DNA of 64,000 nucleotides from Bacteroides congonensis (lineage in GTDB: Bacteria > Bacteroidota > Bacteroidia > Bacteroidales > Bacteroidaceae): positions 310,001 to 374,000 of the forward strand of contig NZ_FQXY01000009.1 of assembly GCF_900130125.1 (NCBI RefSeq). Direction: 5' to 3'. The notes beneath the pieces are model-generated. The model was not told where the DNA came from and made no database searches. It saw only the letters and a program-made list of their open reading frames with translations. How positions within the stretch are numbered: position 1 is the first letter of the stretch; the number at the start of each line of letters is the position of its first letter. Below are positions 1-9,916 of the stretch, in pieces. A program made the translations under genes and the position numbers.

Positions 1-1
1 C

Positions 2-3000
2 CGCTCATATGACAACCGCGACGGCTTTTATTCTGCCGATATTCCCCCTCGCAAGATTCAGCGTATTGTAGAAGATAAAAATGGTTTCCTATGGATTAAG
101 ACCATCGACCGTAAACTTTACCTGTTCGACAAGCGCCATGAAAGTTTCCATGCAGTCTATGATGACGTAAAAGAATACTCCGAAAACATTCAGATTATCA
201 AAATCCAGACAACGGAAGACGGGGACGTTCTGCTACTGACCAAGGACAAGAGCCTTCTGCGTGCCTATACCGATAAGGATGGAAAAATCACAATGAAGCA
301 GTTGCACGATTCACGCCCCAACGTGAACGTCTATGATATGCGGCTGAAACACAACGTATTCTGTGAAACAGCCGAGTTCATCAACTGGATTGGTATGGAT
401 TATCAGATTTTATCCCTTAGAAAAGGAGATGCCCTGAAAGATAAACCGGGTGACTTCATACAGAAAAAGATTTCTGCCAATCCCGAACAATTCACTTGTG
501 CTGCTTATAGTTCCAAGTTCCTGTGGCTAGGGGATAGGGACGGGCATATTTATAGTATCGACCCTCAGAACGGAGTAGTGAACCGTTATGAAATACCGGA
601 AATCAAGCAGCCAATCTCCAATTTATTGGTTACAGAATCCGGTTTGATGTATATTACCACTAATGAAGGAAGTTATGAATACAATATCGGTTACAAGCAA
701 CTCACTAAACTTCCGTTTACCATCCCCGGGAAAGATGCCGGAATGATCTTCTATGATAAATATGAGAAGATATGGTTTCAGGAAGGGAATCATGCATTGA
801 TATATTATGATCCTCTGAACAGAAGCAGCCACCGCTTTACATTTCCCGTCCAGAATTCTATCGGAAACTTTGAAATGCAGGATGCCGGCGAGCAAGGCAT
901 GTTTTTCCTGACTCCAAGCGGAGAAATCCTTTTGTTCGACAGGGATAAACTGGAGATGACCCGTATCAACCAAATTAAACCGTTCTCTGATGACATTCCC
1001 GACCAACTTTTCTTCCATCTTCTTTTGGATAAGGATGGTATTCTGTGGCTGGCATCTACAAGTAGCGGAGTGTATAGAGTGAATTTCCCTAAAAAACAAT
1101 TCCAGTTGTTGACCGAAGTATCTCCTGTTCCCGTTACCACCGAAAGACCTACTTCCTGGAATCAGGGGATACGTGCCCTTTTCCAGGCGAAGAACGGAGA
1201 TATTTGGGTGGGAACCCGCTGGCAGACTTTGTATCGTCTGGATCGTAACGGTCAGGTGAAGCAGATTTTCTCAGACAAGAACTATCTGTTGGGGGCAGTC
1301 TATCATATAATGGAAGATAAGGACGGAAATCTGTGGTTCTCTACCAAAGGAAACGGACTTGTCAAAGCCGAGCCGGATATGAATTCACCTCATGGCCTAC
1401 GTTTTACCCGTTACAAGAATGACCCTAAAAATCCGAACTCTATCAGTAATAATGATGTGTATTTTACCTATCAGGATAGTCAGGGACGCATTTGGGTAGG
1501 ATTATTAGGCGGGGGATTGAACCTGCTTTCCGAAGAAAACGGGGAAGTTGGCTTTATACATAAATACAACGGACTGAAACAATATCCGCCTTACGGGCTT
1601 TATATGGAAGTGCGTACAATGACGGAAGATGAAGACGGACGTATTTGGGTGGGAACAATGGATGGCCTGATGTCTTTTGACGGGCATTTTACAACGCCCG
1701 AACAAATTCAGTTTGAAACCTACCGTCAGGTTAGCGACCGTTCCAACGTGGCGGACAATGATATCTATGTGCTATATAAAGATGCTGATTCGCAAATATG
1801 GGTAAGTGTATTTGGTGGAGGACTGAACAAATTAGTTCAATATGACAAGGAAAAGCATGAACCGGTTTTCAAATCCTACGGCATACGTGAAGGAATGAAC
1901 AATGATGTAGTCAAGTCAATTGTAGAAGACAAGAATGGGAATCTGTGGTTTACTACCGAAATCGGTCTGTCCTGTTTCAATAAGACTACCGAGCAGTTCC
2001 GTAACTATGACAAATATGACGGATTTCTGAATGTGGAAATGGAAGAGGGCAGCGCGCTCCGCACATTGAACGGGAATTTGTGGATCGGTACCCGTCAGGG
2101 GATTCTGGCATTTTCCCCTGACAAGTTGGAAACACAACATACGAAGTATGATACACGTATTGTCGATTTTAAGGTTTCCAACCGGGATTTGCGTAGTTTC
2201 CAGGATTGCCCGATTCTAAAAGAATCCATTACGTACACAGATGCGATTCGACTGAACTATAACCAGTCCATGTTCACGATAGAATTTGCCGCCTTGAATT
2301 TCTACAATCAGAACAGGGTGACATACCGCTATATACTCGAAGGATACGAAAAAGAATGGCATTATAACGGTAAGAACCGTATTGCTTCTTATACCAACGT
2401 GCCCCCTGGCAGCTATACGTTCCGTGTGGAAACGATAGATGAAGCCAGTCCCGAACTTGTTTCCAGTCGTACGTTAGCCGTTACCATTCTTCCACCTTGG
2501 TGGTTGAGTTGGTGGGCGACGCTTATCTACGTTATTCTTGGGCTGGCAGCTCTCTATTTTGCCCTAAGACTGGCTTTCTTTATGATTAAGATGAAGAATG
2601 ACATCTATATCGAGCAAAAGGTTTCGGAACTGAAAATCAAGTTCTTTACCAATATTTCCCATGAACTCCGCACACCTTTGACATTGATTAAAGGCCCGAT
2701 ACAGGAATTGAAAGAACGCGAGCAACTATCTCCGAAAGGATTGCAATATGTAGAATTGATGGAGAAGAATACCAATCAGATGTTGCAGTTAGTCAATCAG
2801 ATACTAGATTTCCGCAAGATTCAGAACGGTAAGATGCGCCTGCATGTTTCCTTGATTGATTTCAATGAAATGATTGCCTCTTTCCAAAAAGAATTCCGGG
2901 TACTCTCGGAAGAGAATGAAATCAGCTTTACTTTTCAGTTGCCGGATGAATCAATTATGGTATGGGCGGACAAAGATAAATTGAGTATTGTGATCCGTAA

Positions 3001-4231
3001 TATCATATCAAACGCATTCAAGTTTACCCATGCCGGTGGAAGTATCCATGTCACTGCCGGCCTGACGGACGACGGAAAACGTTGTTATGTGCGGGTGGAA
3101 GATAATGGAGAGGGGATTCCGCAAAACAAACTGACCGAGATATTCGAACGTTTTTCACAAGGGGAGAATACAAAGAATCCGTATTATCAAGGTACAGGTA
3201 TCGGTCTGGCACTTTCCAAAGAGATAGTCAATCTGCACCACGGGGTGATTCGTGCCGAAAGTCCCGAAGGACAGGGCGCTGTATTTACCGTAGAACTTCT
3301 GATGGATAAGGAACATTACCGTCCGTCCGAAGTTGACTACTATGTCAGCGATACAGAAGTTGCTCCGACCGCTTCCGAAGAAGAATCGGCTGAGACTATT
3401 TCTTCATCGGAAGGAATGGAAGCAGAACTGGCAATTGACGCTTCGTTGCCTACTCTCTTGTTGGTGGAAGACAATAAAGACCTTTGTCAGTTGATAAAAC
3501 TTCAGCTCGAAGATAAATTCAATATTCACGTAGCCAATAATGGAGTGGAAGGCTTGAAGAAAGTGCATCTATATCATCCTGACATCGTAGTGACCGATCA
3601 GATGATGCCTGAAATGGGCGGTTTGGAAATGTTGCAGGCTATCCGTAAAGACTTCCAAATCAGTCATATTCCTGTGATTATCCTGACCGCAAAGAACGAT
3701 GAAGGCGCCAAGACAAAAGCGATTACGTTAGGTGCGAATGCTTATATAACCAAACCATTCAGCAAAGAATATCTGCTGGCACGTATCGACCAGTTGCTCG
3801 CCGAACGGAAAATATTCCGTGAACGTATCCGTCAGCAAATGGAGAATCAGACAACGACGGAAGAAGACAGCTACGAACAATATCTGGTAAAGAAAGACGT
3901 GCAATTCCTCGAAAAGATTCATCAGGTGATTGAGGAAAACATGGACGACAGCGATTTCAATATAGATACGATAGCTTCCGGTATCGGCTTGAGCCGTTCG
4001 GCATTCTTCAAAAAGTTGAAGAGCCTTACCGGACTGGCACCCGTAGATCTGGTAAAAGAAATCCGCCTGAATAAATCCGTTGAACTGATCAAGAACACGG
4101 ATTTAAGCGTTTCAGAAGTTGCTTTTGCTGTCGGATTCAAAGATTCCGGATATTACAGCAAGTGTTTCCGGAAGAAATATAACCAGACTCCCCGTGAATA
4201 TATGAATGAATGGCGGAAAGGAGAGAGATAA
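2..4231 (+). CDS. Hybrid two-component system regulator (HTCS), 5'-truncated by window
   Basis: This is a membrane-spanning sensor, histidine kinase, receiver and AraC regulator in one chain, the class that senses oligosaccharides in the periplasm and switches on Bacteroides polysaccharide-utilisation loci. The frame is open from base 2, so the true start lies upstream; the first internal ATG (293) is in mid-propeller. Seen in order: two-component propeller repeats (DGxLW/GxIWVGT motifs), a Y_Y_Y domain (about 2260-2450), a membrane segment (about 2490-2580), an H-box with SHELRTPL (His codon 2660), an HATPase N-box and GTGIGLAL, a receiver with phospho-Asp codon at 3596 (VVTDQMMPEMGG) and a C-terminal AraC HTH. 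The pectate lyase gene begins 58 nt past the stop, so pectin-derived oligosaccharides are the inferred ligand. The ligand specificity is inference. Confidence 0.95.
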   Translation, partial: RSYDNRDGFYSADIPPRKIQRIVEDKNGFLWIKTIDRKLYLFDKRHESFHAVYDDVKEYSENIQIIKIQTTEDGDVLLLTKDKSLLRAYTDKDGKITMKQLHDSRPNVNVYDMRLKHNVFCETAEFINWIGMDYQILSLRKGDALKDKPGDFIQKKISANPEQFTCAAYSSKFLWLGDRDGHIYSIDPQNGVVNRYEIPEIKQPISNLLVTESGLMYITTNEGSYEYNIGYKQLTKLPFTIPGKDAGMIFYDKYEKIWFQEGNHALIYYDPLNRSSHRFTFPVQNSIGNFEMQDAGEQGMFFLTPSGEILLFDRDKLEMTRINQIKPFSDDIPDQLFFHLLLDKDGILWLASTSSGVYRVNFPKKQFQLLTEVSPVPVTTERPTSWNQGIRALFQAKNGDIWVGTRWQTLYRLDRNGQVKQIFSDKNYLLGAVYHIMEDKDGNLWFSTKGNGLVKAEPDMNSPHGLRFTRYKNDPKNPNSISNNDVYFTYQDSQGRIWVGLLGGGLNLLSEENGEVGFIHKYNGLKQYPPYGLYMEVRTMTEDEDGRIWVGTMDGLMSFDGHFTTPEQIQFETYRQVSDRSNVADNDIYVLYKDADSQIWVSVFGGGLNKLVQYDKEKHEPVFKSYGIREGMNNDVVKSIVEDKNGNLWFTTEIGLSCFNKTTEQFRNYDKYDGFLNVEMEEGSALRTLNGNLWIGTRQGILAFSPDKLETQHTKYDTRIVDFKVSNRDLRSFQDCPILKESITYTDAIRLNYNQSMFTIEFAALNFYNQNRVTYRYILEGYEKEWHYNGKNRIASYTNVPPGSYTFRVETIDEASPELVSSRTLAVTILPPWWLSWWATLIYVILGLAALYFALRLAFFMIKMKNDIYIEQKVSELKIKFFTNISHELRTPLTLIKGPIQELKEREQLSPKGLQYVELMEKNTNQMLQLVNQILDFRKIQNGKMRLHVSLIDFNEMIASFQKEFRVLSEENEISFTFQLPDESIMVWADKDKLSIVIRNIISNAFKFTHAGGSIHVTAGLTDDGKRCYVRVEDNGEGIPQNKLTEIFERFSQGENTKNPYYQGTGIGLALSKEIVNLHHGVIRAESPEGQGAVFTVELLMDKEHYRPSEVDYYVSDTEVAPTASEEESAETISSSEGMEAELAIDASLPTLLLVEDNKDLCQLIKLQLEDKFNIHVANNGVEGLKKVHLYHPDIVVTDQMMPEMGGLEMLQAIRKDFQISHIPVIILTAKNDEGAKTKAITLGANAYITKPFSKEYLLARIDQLLAERKIFRERIRQQMENQTTTEEDSYEQYLVKKDVQFLEKIHQVIEENMDDSDFNIDTIASGIGLSRSAFFKKLKSLTGLAPVDLVKEIRLNKSVELIKNTDLSVSEVAFAVGFKDSGYYSKCFRKKYNQTPREYMNEWRKGER

Positions 4232-4289
4232 CCGATTACAAAATGCTTTCTTAATCGTCTTTTTAGTAAACCTATTAAGATTCGAAAGA

Positions 4290-5972
4290 ATGAACAACAT
4301 CAAGAAAGTATTATCAGCATGGATGCTGGTTGCCTGCGTACTACCTGCGGCAGCACAGTATCCTGTGATTCCGGACTCGGTAAAGGCTAGAGGAGCAAAA
4401 CAAGAAGCGGAGTTCGAACGGAAATCAGATGCGGCATGGGAAAAAGCCCTGCCGACAGTTTTGGAAGAAGCACAAAAAGGACGCCCCTATAAGCCGTGGG
4501 CTTCTAAACCGGAAGATTTGATAAAGAGCAATATTCCTGCTTTCCCCGGTGCGGAAGGTGGTGGCATGTACACTCCCGGAGGCCGTGGTGGAAAAGTGAT
4601 TGTAGTCACTTCCCTCGAAGATTCAGGCCCCGGAACCCTTCGGGAAGCCTGCGAAACCGGTGGCGCACGTATCATTGTTTTCAATGTGTCGGGTGTGATT
4701 CGTTTGAAAAGCCCGATTAGCGTGCGTGCTCCTTATGTGACGATTGCCGGTCAGACAGCACCCGGAGACGGTATTTGTGTGACAGGCCAGTCTTTCCTGA
4801 TTGATACGCATGATGTTGTTATCCGCCATATGCGTTTCCGCCGTGGCGCGCAAGATGTCGCTTTCCGTGATGATGCGGTGGGCGGAAATGCAGTAGGAAA
4901 TATTATGATTGACCACTGTTCGGCAAGTTGGGGACTGGATGAGAATATGTCTATCTACCGCCATGTATATAACAGGGGGACAGACGGACATGGATTGAAA
5001 CTTCCGACTGTAAATATCACCATTCAGAATTCCGTATTCTCCGAAGCATTGGATGCTTACAACCATGCGTTCGGTGCTACTATCGGCGGGCATAACAGCA
5101 TGTTCTGCCGCAATCTCTTCGCTTCCAACATCAGCCGTAACAGTTCGGTAGGTATGGACGGAGACTTTAACTTCGTCAACAATGTTGTTTTCAACTGGTG
5201 GAATCGTTCCGTAGACGGGGGAGATAACAAGAGTTTCTACAACATGATTAATAATTACTTCAAGCCGGGCCCCATCACTCCGTTGGATAAACCGATTTCG
5301 TACCGTATCCTCAAACCGGAAGCCGGACGCGATAAAAGCCGGCCTTTGTCTTTTGGAAAAGCTTATGTGAACGGGAACATCGTTCATGGTAACTCCAAGG
5401 TGACAAAAAATAACTGGGATGGCGGCGTGCAACTGGCGAATGAAGTAGATGCCGGAAAATTCCTGCCACAAATAAAGGTGGACAAACCGTTCAAAATGTC
5501 TCCTGTAACCATTATGGAAACAAAAAAAGCGTATAATTTTGTATTGAATAATGTAGGAGCCAATTTCCCGAAACGTGATGCCGTAGATGCCCGTGTCATC
5601 AAGACTGTACAAACCGGAAAAGCCATCTACGTAAAAGATGCGCCCGAATTTGTTTCTCCATATGTAAAAAGGCGCTTACCCGCTGATTCATATAAACAGG
5701 GAATTATTACAGATATCCGTCAGGTGGGAGGACTTCCTGAATATAAGGGAAAACCGTATGTCGATACAGATGGTGACGGTATGCCGGACGCTTGGGAAAT
5801 AGCTAACGGCTTGAACCCAAATGACCCGTCAGATGCCGTGAAAGATTGCAATGGGGACGGTTACACCAATATTGAGAAATTCATCCATGGCATAGACACA
5901 AAGAAAAAGGTGGATTGGACTGATTTAAAGAACAACCATGATACACTATCTAAACGGAAAAGTTTATTTTAG
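4290..5972 (+). CDS. Secreted pectate lyase, PL1 family
   Basis: A 560-aa exported right-handed beta-helix enzyme predicted to cleave (poly)galacturonate by beta-elimination. The start at 4290 is chosen because it opens directly into a signal peptide (MNNIKKVLSAWMLVACVLPA, cleavage near AAAQ); the frame extends upstream without a start signal. Typical PL1 motifs are visible: FPGAEGGGMYTPGGRGG, TLREAC, the VTIAGQTAPGDGI strand, VIRHMRFRRG and IDHCSASWGLDEN. The C-terminus carries DTDGDGMPDAWE and DCNGDGYTN, a thrombospondin-3/EF-hand-like calcium-binding module common at the end of Bacteroides pectate lyases. It lies between the HTCS and another exported protein in the same direction, so it is part of a pectin PUL whose remainder lies left of the window. 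Exact substrate (homogalacturonan or a rhamnogalacturonan backbone region) cannot be told. Confidence 0.92.
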   Translation: MNNIKKVLSAWMLVACVLPAAAQYPVIPDSVKARGAKQEAEFERKSDAAWEKALPTVLEEAQKGRPYKPWASKPEDLIKSNIPAFPGAEGGGMYTPGGRGGKVIVVTSLEDSGPGTLREACETGGARIIVFNVSGVIRLKSPISVRAPYVTIAGQTAPGDGICVTGQSFLIDTHDVVIRHMRFRRGAQDVAFRDDAVGGNAVGNIMIDHCSASWGLDENMSIYRHVYNRGTDGHGLKLPTVNITIQNSVFSEALDAYNHAFGATIGGHNSMFCRNLFASNISRNSSVGMDGDFNFVNNVVFNWWNRSVDGGDNKSFYNMINNYFKPGPITPLDKPISYRILKPEAGRDKSRPLSFGKAYVNGNIVHGNSKVTKNNWDGGVQLANEVDAGKFLPQIKVDKPFKMSPVTIMETKKAYNFVLNNVGANFPKRDAVDARVIKTVQTGKAIYVKDAPEFVSPYVKRRLPADSYKQGIITDIRQVGGLPEYKGKPYVDTDGDGMPDAWEIANGLNPNDPSDAVKDCNGDGYTNIEKFIHGIDTKKKVDWTDLKNNHDTLSKRKSLF

Positions 5973-6002
5973 CCGAATAAATAGATACTAAAGTTTATTG
6001 TA

Positions 6003-9000
6003 ATGAATATACGAATAAGAACTATCCTTTTGGGAGTATTGAGTATCGGGTTTGCGCAGAGTCATGCGCAAACCTTTGCTTTGCAAGTAAAGGATAACCA
6101 GATTACTTATCTGACCGACGGGCAGGGAAACCGGATTCTCGATTTCTCGACTTGCGGTTATCAGGCATCCGAACAAGATATTCCTTCCATTCGGAATGTG
6201 GTGTTTGTACCATGGAAAGTAGGAGACAACACGGCACGGATTCAGCGTGCCATCGACTACGTAGCTTCACAAACTCCCGATGCTTCCGGTTTTCGTGGAG
6301 CTGTTTTGTTAGATAAGGGAGAATTTTCCTTATCCGGCAGTATCCGTATTACTGCTTCAGGAATCGTACTGCGGGGGATGGATAAGGAGAAGACAATATT
6401 GTTGAAGAAAGGAGTAGACAGAGGTTCGCTTATCTACATGGAAGGAAGGAATGACCTGAATATACAGGATACATTGCAGGTGCTTTCCAAGTACGTTCCG
6501 GTAAATACGAAAACATTGGAAGTCGCTTCGGGAACTTCCCTGAAGAAAGGTGACCGGATAATGATAACCCGCCCTTCCGGTAAGGAATGGATTGCTTCAC
6601 TGGGCTGTGACATCTTTGGCGGTGGCATCAGTGCTTTGGGATGGAAAGTGGGGGATACGGATTTGGTTTGGGACAGGACAGTCAGCGAAGTGAATGGAAA
6701 TCAAATTACACTAGATGCCCCATTGACCGTAGCTTTGGATGCCCGATACGGCACTTCGACGATTATGACTTACCAATGGAACGGGCGTATTAATAACTGT
6801 GGAGTAGAAAACATGACATTGGTTTCCGACTACGACAGACGTTATCCCAAAGATGAAGACCATTGTTGGACGGGCATCTCTATCGAAGATGCGGAAAACA
6901 GTTGGGTAAGACAGGTTAATTTCAGGCATTTTGCAGGAAGTGCCGTTATCGTTCAACGTACAGGTTCAAAGATTACTGTCGAAGATTGTATTTCGAGGGA
7001 ACCTATTTCTGAAATTGGCGGAATGCGCCGTTGTACATTCCACACTTTGGGACAGCAGACTTTGTTTCAACGTTGCTATTCCGAACATGGGATTCATGAC
7101 TTTGCCGCCGGATTCTGCGCTGCCGGGCCTAATGCTTTCGTACAATGCGACTCGTATGAATCTTTAGGATTCAGCGGTTCTATCGATGCCTGGGCATGCG
7201 GGTTGCTGTTTGATGTAGTCAATATCGACGGACATAATCTTACCTTCAAGAACTTGGGACAAGATAAGAACGGAGCCGGATGGAACACGGCAAACAGTTT
7301 GTTTTGGCAGTGTACCGCCGCGGAAATCGAGTGTTATGCCCCGACTGAAGACGCTAAGAACCGTGCATACGGTTGTTGGGCACAGTTCTCGGGAGACGGT
7401 GAGTGGGCACAATCCAATAATCACGTACAGCCTCGCAGCATCTTTTACGCACAATTAGCCGAACGGCTGCAAAAGGAATGTGCTGAACGCGCCCGCATCC
7501 TGCCCCGAAATACAAGCGCAACCAGTAGTCCGACCGTAGAAGTGGCTATGGAATTGGCAAAAGAAGCTTATATTCCTCGCTTGACACTGGAGCGTTGGAT
7601 TGAAGAAAACAAATTTGCTCCTTCAGTAGCATCCGCCGGAGTGAAATCAATAGAGGACATCAAAGAGAAAAAGACTCCTTCAAACTTAAAGACGTTCTTG
7701 ACTCAACCGGAAGTAACCATTACCAACGGACGTATCCAAATGGACGGTGCTTTGTTGGTAGGTGGCAGTCATACCACTCCGTGGTGGAACGGCAGACTCA
7801 AAACCAGTTTCCTGAAAAAGGCAAGTCCTGCCATCACCCGCTTTGTTCCGGGACGTGAAGGCTTGGGATTGACAGACCGTATCGACTCTGTCGTCAACTT
7901 TATGAAACAGAAGAACATTCTTGTTTTCGACCAGAACTATGGACTGTGGTACGACCGCCGCCGTGACGACCACGAACGTATCCGGCGTCGGGATGGAGAC
8001 GTATGGGGGCCTTTCTACGAACAACCTTTCGGACGCAGCGGTCAGGGAACAGCTTGGGAAGGATTGAGTAAATATGACTTGAACCGTCCCAACGCATGGT
8101 ATTGGTCGCGATTGAAAGAATTTGCAGAAAAAGGAAGTGAAGACGGGTTGCTGCTGTTCCATGAAAACTATTTCCAACATAATATCATAGAAGCCGGAGC
8201 TCACTGGGTGGATAGTCCGTGGAGAAGCAGCAATAATATCAATCAGACCGGATTCCCGGAACCAGTTCCGTTTGCCGGAGACAAACGAATCTTCGTGGCA
8301 GATATGTTCTATGACGTTACCCATCCGGTACGCCGCGAGCTGCACAGGCAATATATCCGTCAATGCCTGAATAACTTTGCTGATAATTCGAATGTTATCC
8401 AACTGACAAGCGCAGAATTTACAGGCCCGTTGCACTTCGTGCAGTTTTGGCTGGATGTCATTGCCGAATGGGAAGCAGAAACCGGCAAAAAAGCCAAAGT
8501 AGCGCTGAGTACAACAAAAGATGTGCAGGATGCGATTCTTGCAGATTCCAAACGGGCTGCCATAGTAGATATTATCGACATTCGCTACTGGCATTATAAG
8601 ACGGACGGAATCTTTGCGCCTGAAGGCGGCAAGAATATGGCTCCCCGCCAGCATATGCGTAAGATGAAAGTCGGGAAGGTTACTTTCAATGAAGCTTATA
8701 AAGCAGTAAATGAGTATCGCCGGAAATATCCCCAAAAAGCAGTGACATTCTACGCACAGAATTATCCGGCTATGGGTTGGGCAATATTTATGGCGGGTGG
8801 TTCATGTCCTGTAATTCCGTGCATGGACAAGGTATTCCTGAAGGATGCTGCGGCAATGGAAGTGGAAGAAACAAATACCGATGAATACAGGAAATTGGTA
8901 AAATCTGATATTGGAAGTATCATTTATTCCAAGTCGGGAACAGATATTCCTATTCAATTATCGTCCGGAAAATATGCATTAAAGTACATTCATCCTGCTA

Positions 9001-9104
9001 CCGGAAAGATTGATATAATTAGTAAATCACTGAAAATAAATGGATTATACAACCTGAAGGTGCCTGATAAGAAAGAAGGTATTTATTGGTTCCATAAGCT
9101 GTAA
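6003..9104 (+). CDS. Large secreted protein: beta-helix N-half plus putative TIM-barrel C-half (DUF6298-like)
   Basis: 1033 aa with a signal peptide (ends near SHAQ). The first half has pectate-lyase-superfamily signatures: the opening WKVGDNTARIQRAIDYVAS, LDKGEFSLSGSIRI, SGIVLRGM and a series of Asn/Cys-rich helix turns. The second half (about residue 560 on) changes character, with LLLFHENYFQHN, QLTSAEFTGPLHF and IIDIRYWHY, acidic and aromatic residues placed as in glycoside-hydrolase barrels. It resembles the Bacteroidetes DUF6298 type seen beside pectin lyases; this family call is from memory and moderate. It starts 30 nt after the PL1 stop and ends at a strong terminator, so it is the last gene of the PUL operon. 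Likely acts on pectic side chains or oligosaccharides; activity is inference. Confidence 0.75.
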   Translation: MNIRIRTILLGVLSIGFAQSHAQTFALQVKDNQITYLTDGQGNRILDFSTCGYQASEQDIPSIRNVVFVPWKVGDNTARIQRAIDYVASQTPDASGFRGAVLLDKGEFSLSGSIRITASGIVLRGMDKEKTILLKKGVDRGSLIYMEGRNDLNIQDTLQVLSKYVPVNTKTLEVASGTSLKKGDRIMITRPSGKEWIASLGCDIFGGGISALGWKVGDTDLVWDRTVSEVNGNQITLDAPLTVALDARYGTSTIMTYQWNGRINNCGVENMTLVSDYDRRYPKDEDHCWTGISIEDAENSWVRQVNFRHFAGSAVIVQRTGSKITVEDCISREPISEIGGMRRCTFHTLGQQTLFQRCYSEHGIHDFAAGFCAAGPNAFVQCDSYESLGFSGSIDAWACGLLFDVVNIDGHNLTFKNLGQDKNGAGWNTANSLFWQCTAAEIECYAPTEDAKNRAYGCWAQFSGDGEWAQSNNHVQPRSIFYAQLAERLQKECAERARILPRNTSATSSPTVEVAMELAKEAYIPRLTLERWIEENKFAPSVASAGVKSIEDIKEKKTPSNLKTFLTQPEVTITNGRIQMDGALLVGGSHTTPWWNGRLKTSFLKKASPAITRFVPGREGLGLTDRIDSVVNFMKQKNILVFDQNYGLWYDRRRDDHERIRRRDGDVWGPFYEQPFGRSGQGTAWEGLSKYDLNRPNAWYWSRLKEFAEKGSEDGLLLFHENYFQHNIIEAGAHWVDSPWRSSNNINQTGFPEPVPFAGDKRIFVADMFYDVTHPVRRELHRQYIRQCLNNFADNSNVIQLTSAEFTGPLHFVQFWLDVIAEWEAETGKKAKVALSTTKDVQDAILADSKRAAIVDIIDIRYWHYKTDGIFAPEGGKNMAPRQHMRKMKVGKVTFNEAYKAVNEYRRKYPQKAVTFYAQNYPAMGWAIFMAGGSCPVIPCMDKVFLKDAAAMEVEETNTDEYRKLVKSDIGSIIYSKSGTDIPIQLSSGKYALKYIHPATGKIDIISKSLKINGLYNLKVPDKKEGIYWFHKL

Positions 9105-9110
9105 AACAGA

Positions 9111-9150
9111 AAATCCCGCTGACGACAAATTAGCGGGATTTTTCTTTTTT
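9111..9150 (+). terminator. Rho-independent terminator after pectin operon
   Basis: A perfect 9-bp GC-containing stem (AATCCCGCT at 9112-9120 with AGCGGGATT at 9132-9140, 11-nt loop) is followed by a T-rich run to 9150, seven bases after the stop of the 1033-aa protein. Confidence 0.9.
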
Positions 9151-9245
9151 ATCAGTAATATCTAGTAAAAGAGTGTTATAAAACATGATACTTGTTTTTT
9201 CAATCCACAAACCAGATTTTACCTAAGGTTGCGGCCAATACTGCT

Positions 9246-9253
9246 TAGTTTTG
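9246..9253 (+). promoter_or_regulatory. Bacteroides -7 box (TAGTTTTG) for the ECF sigma gene
   Basis: TAGTTTTG matches TAnnTTTG. No convincing -33 TTG lies 19-21 bp upstream. The box overlaps the TTG at 9251 that would open a longer reading frame, which argues for translation starting at the ATG at 9281. Confidence 0.5.
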
Positions 9254-9280
9254 CAACATCAAATCAATCGAATTAATGCT

Positions 9281-9832
9281 ATGATGGAACAGACTAATAA
9301 TTCAACCGAAACTTTGTTCGCTTCTTTTCAAGCGGGGAATATGGCAGCGTTTTCTCAACTGTATAATTTGCACATCAACGTCCTTTTTAATTATGGATTA
9401 AAGTTGACTATTGATAAAGAGTTACTCCAAGACTGCATCCATGACGTCTTCGTGAAACTCTATACTAAGAGAGATGAATTAGGAGTCATTGATAATGTCA
9501 GATCCTATTTATTCATCTCATTAAAGAATAAACTCTGCGACGAACTTCGCAGACGCATGTACACCTCTGATACATCTATAGAAGAAGTGGTTATACCGAC
9601 TCCTACAGATGTAGAAGACGACTATATGGAAAATGAGCAACGCAAGAACGAGTTTTCATTGGTAAGGCGTTTACTAGACCAATTATCACCCCGCCAGCGT
9701 GAAGCACTTACCTTATATTATATAGAAGAAAAGAAATACGAAGATATTTGCGAGATTATGAATATGAATTATCAGTCCGTACGCAATTTGATGCACCGCG
9801 GATTGTCCAAGTTACGCATGCTGGCAAGTTAA
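9281..9832 (+). CDS. ECF-type RNA polymerase sigma factor
   Basis: 183 aa. Region 2 is visible (FSQLYNLHINVLFNYGLKL, then LLQDCIHDVFVKLYTKRDEL and the SYLFISLKNKLCDELRR helix) and region 4 near the end (LSPRQREALTLYYIEEKKY with the HTH NMNYQSVRNLMHRGLSKLR). The start is the ATG at 9281 (or 9284), because the longer frame begins with a TTG inside the -7 box. No SusC/SusD pair follows, unlike the usual ECF/FecR/SusCD arrangement in this genus. An 83-aa anti-sigma-like protein lies 84 nt downstream. Target genes are unknown. Confidence 0.9.
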   Translation: MMEQTNNSTETLFASFQAGNMAAFSQLYNLHINVLFNYGLKLTIDKELLQDCIHDVFVKLYTKRDELGVIDNVRSYLFISLKNKLCDELRRRMYTSDTSIEEVVIPTPTDVEDDYMENEQRKNEFSLVRRLLDQLSPRQREALTLYYIEEKKYEDICEIMNMNYQSVRNLMHRGLSKLRMLAS

Positions 9833-9916
9833 TATTAGTAAAAAGGTTATTTTGTTGAGTACATATACAGGATAACGTCGTCCTATTTATGTAAAACGCT
9901 TAAAAAAGGATGCGAT

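Noticed and set aside
4623..5612. Long antisense open frame within the pectate lyase gene
   Set aside because: Shadow of the GC-richer sense codons; low-complexity composition and no start signal or domain.
7686..8735. 349-codon antisense open frame within the 1033-aa gene
   Set aside because: Antisense shadow of a clearly coding region; no protein features.
9251..9280. N-terminal extension of the ECF sigma factor starting at TTG 9251
   Set aside because: The TTG is part of the -7 box TAGTTTTG, so it would not be transcribed; ATG 9281 fits.
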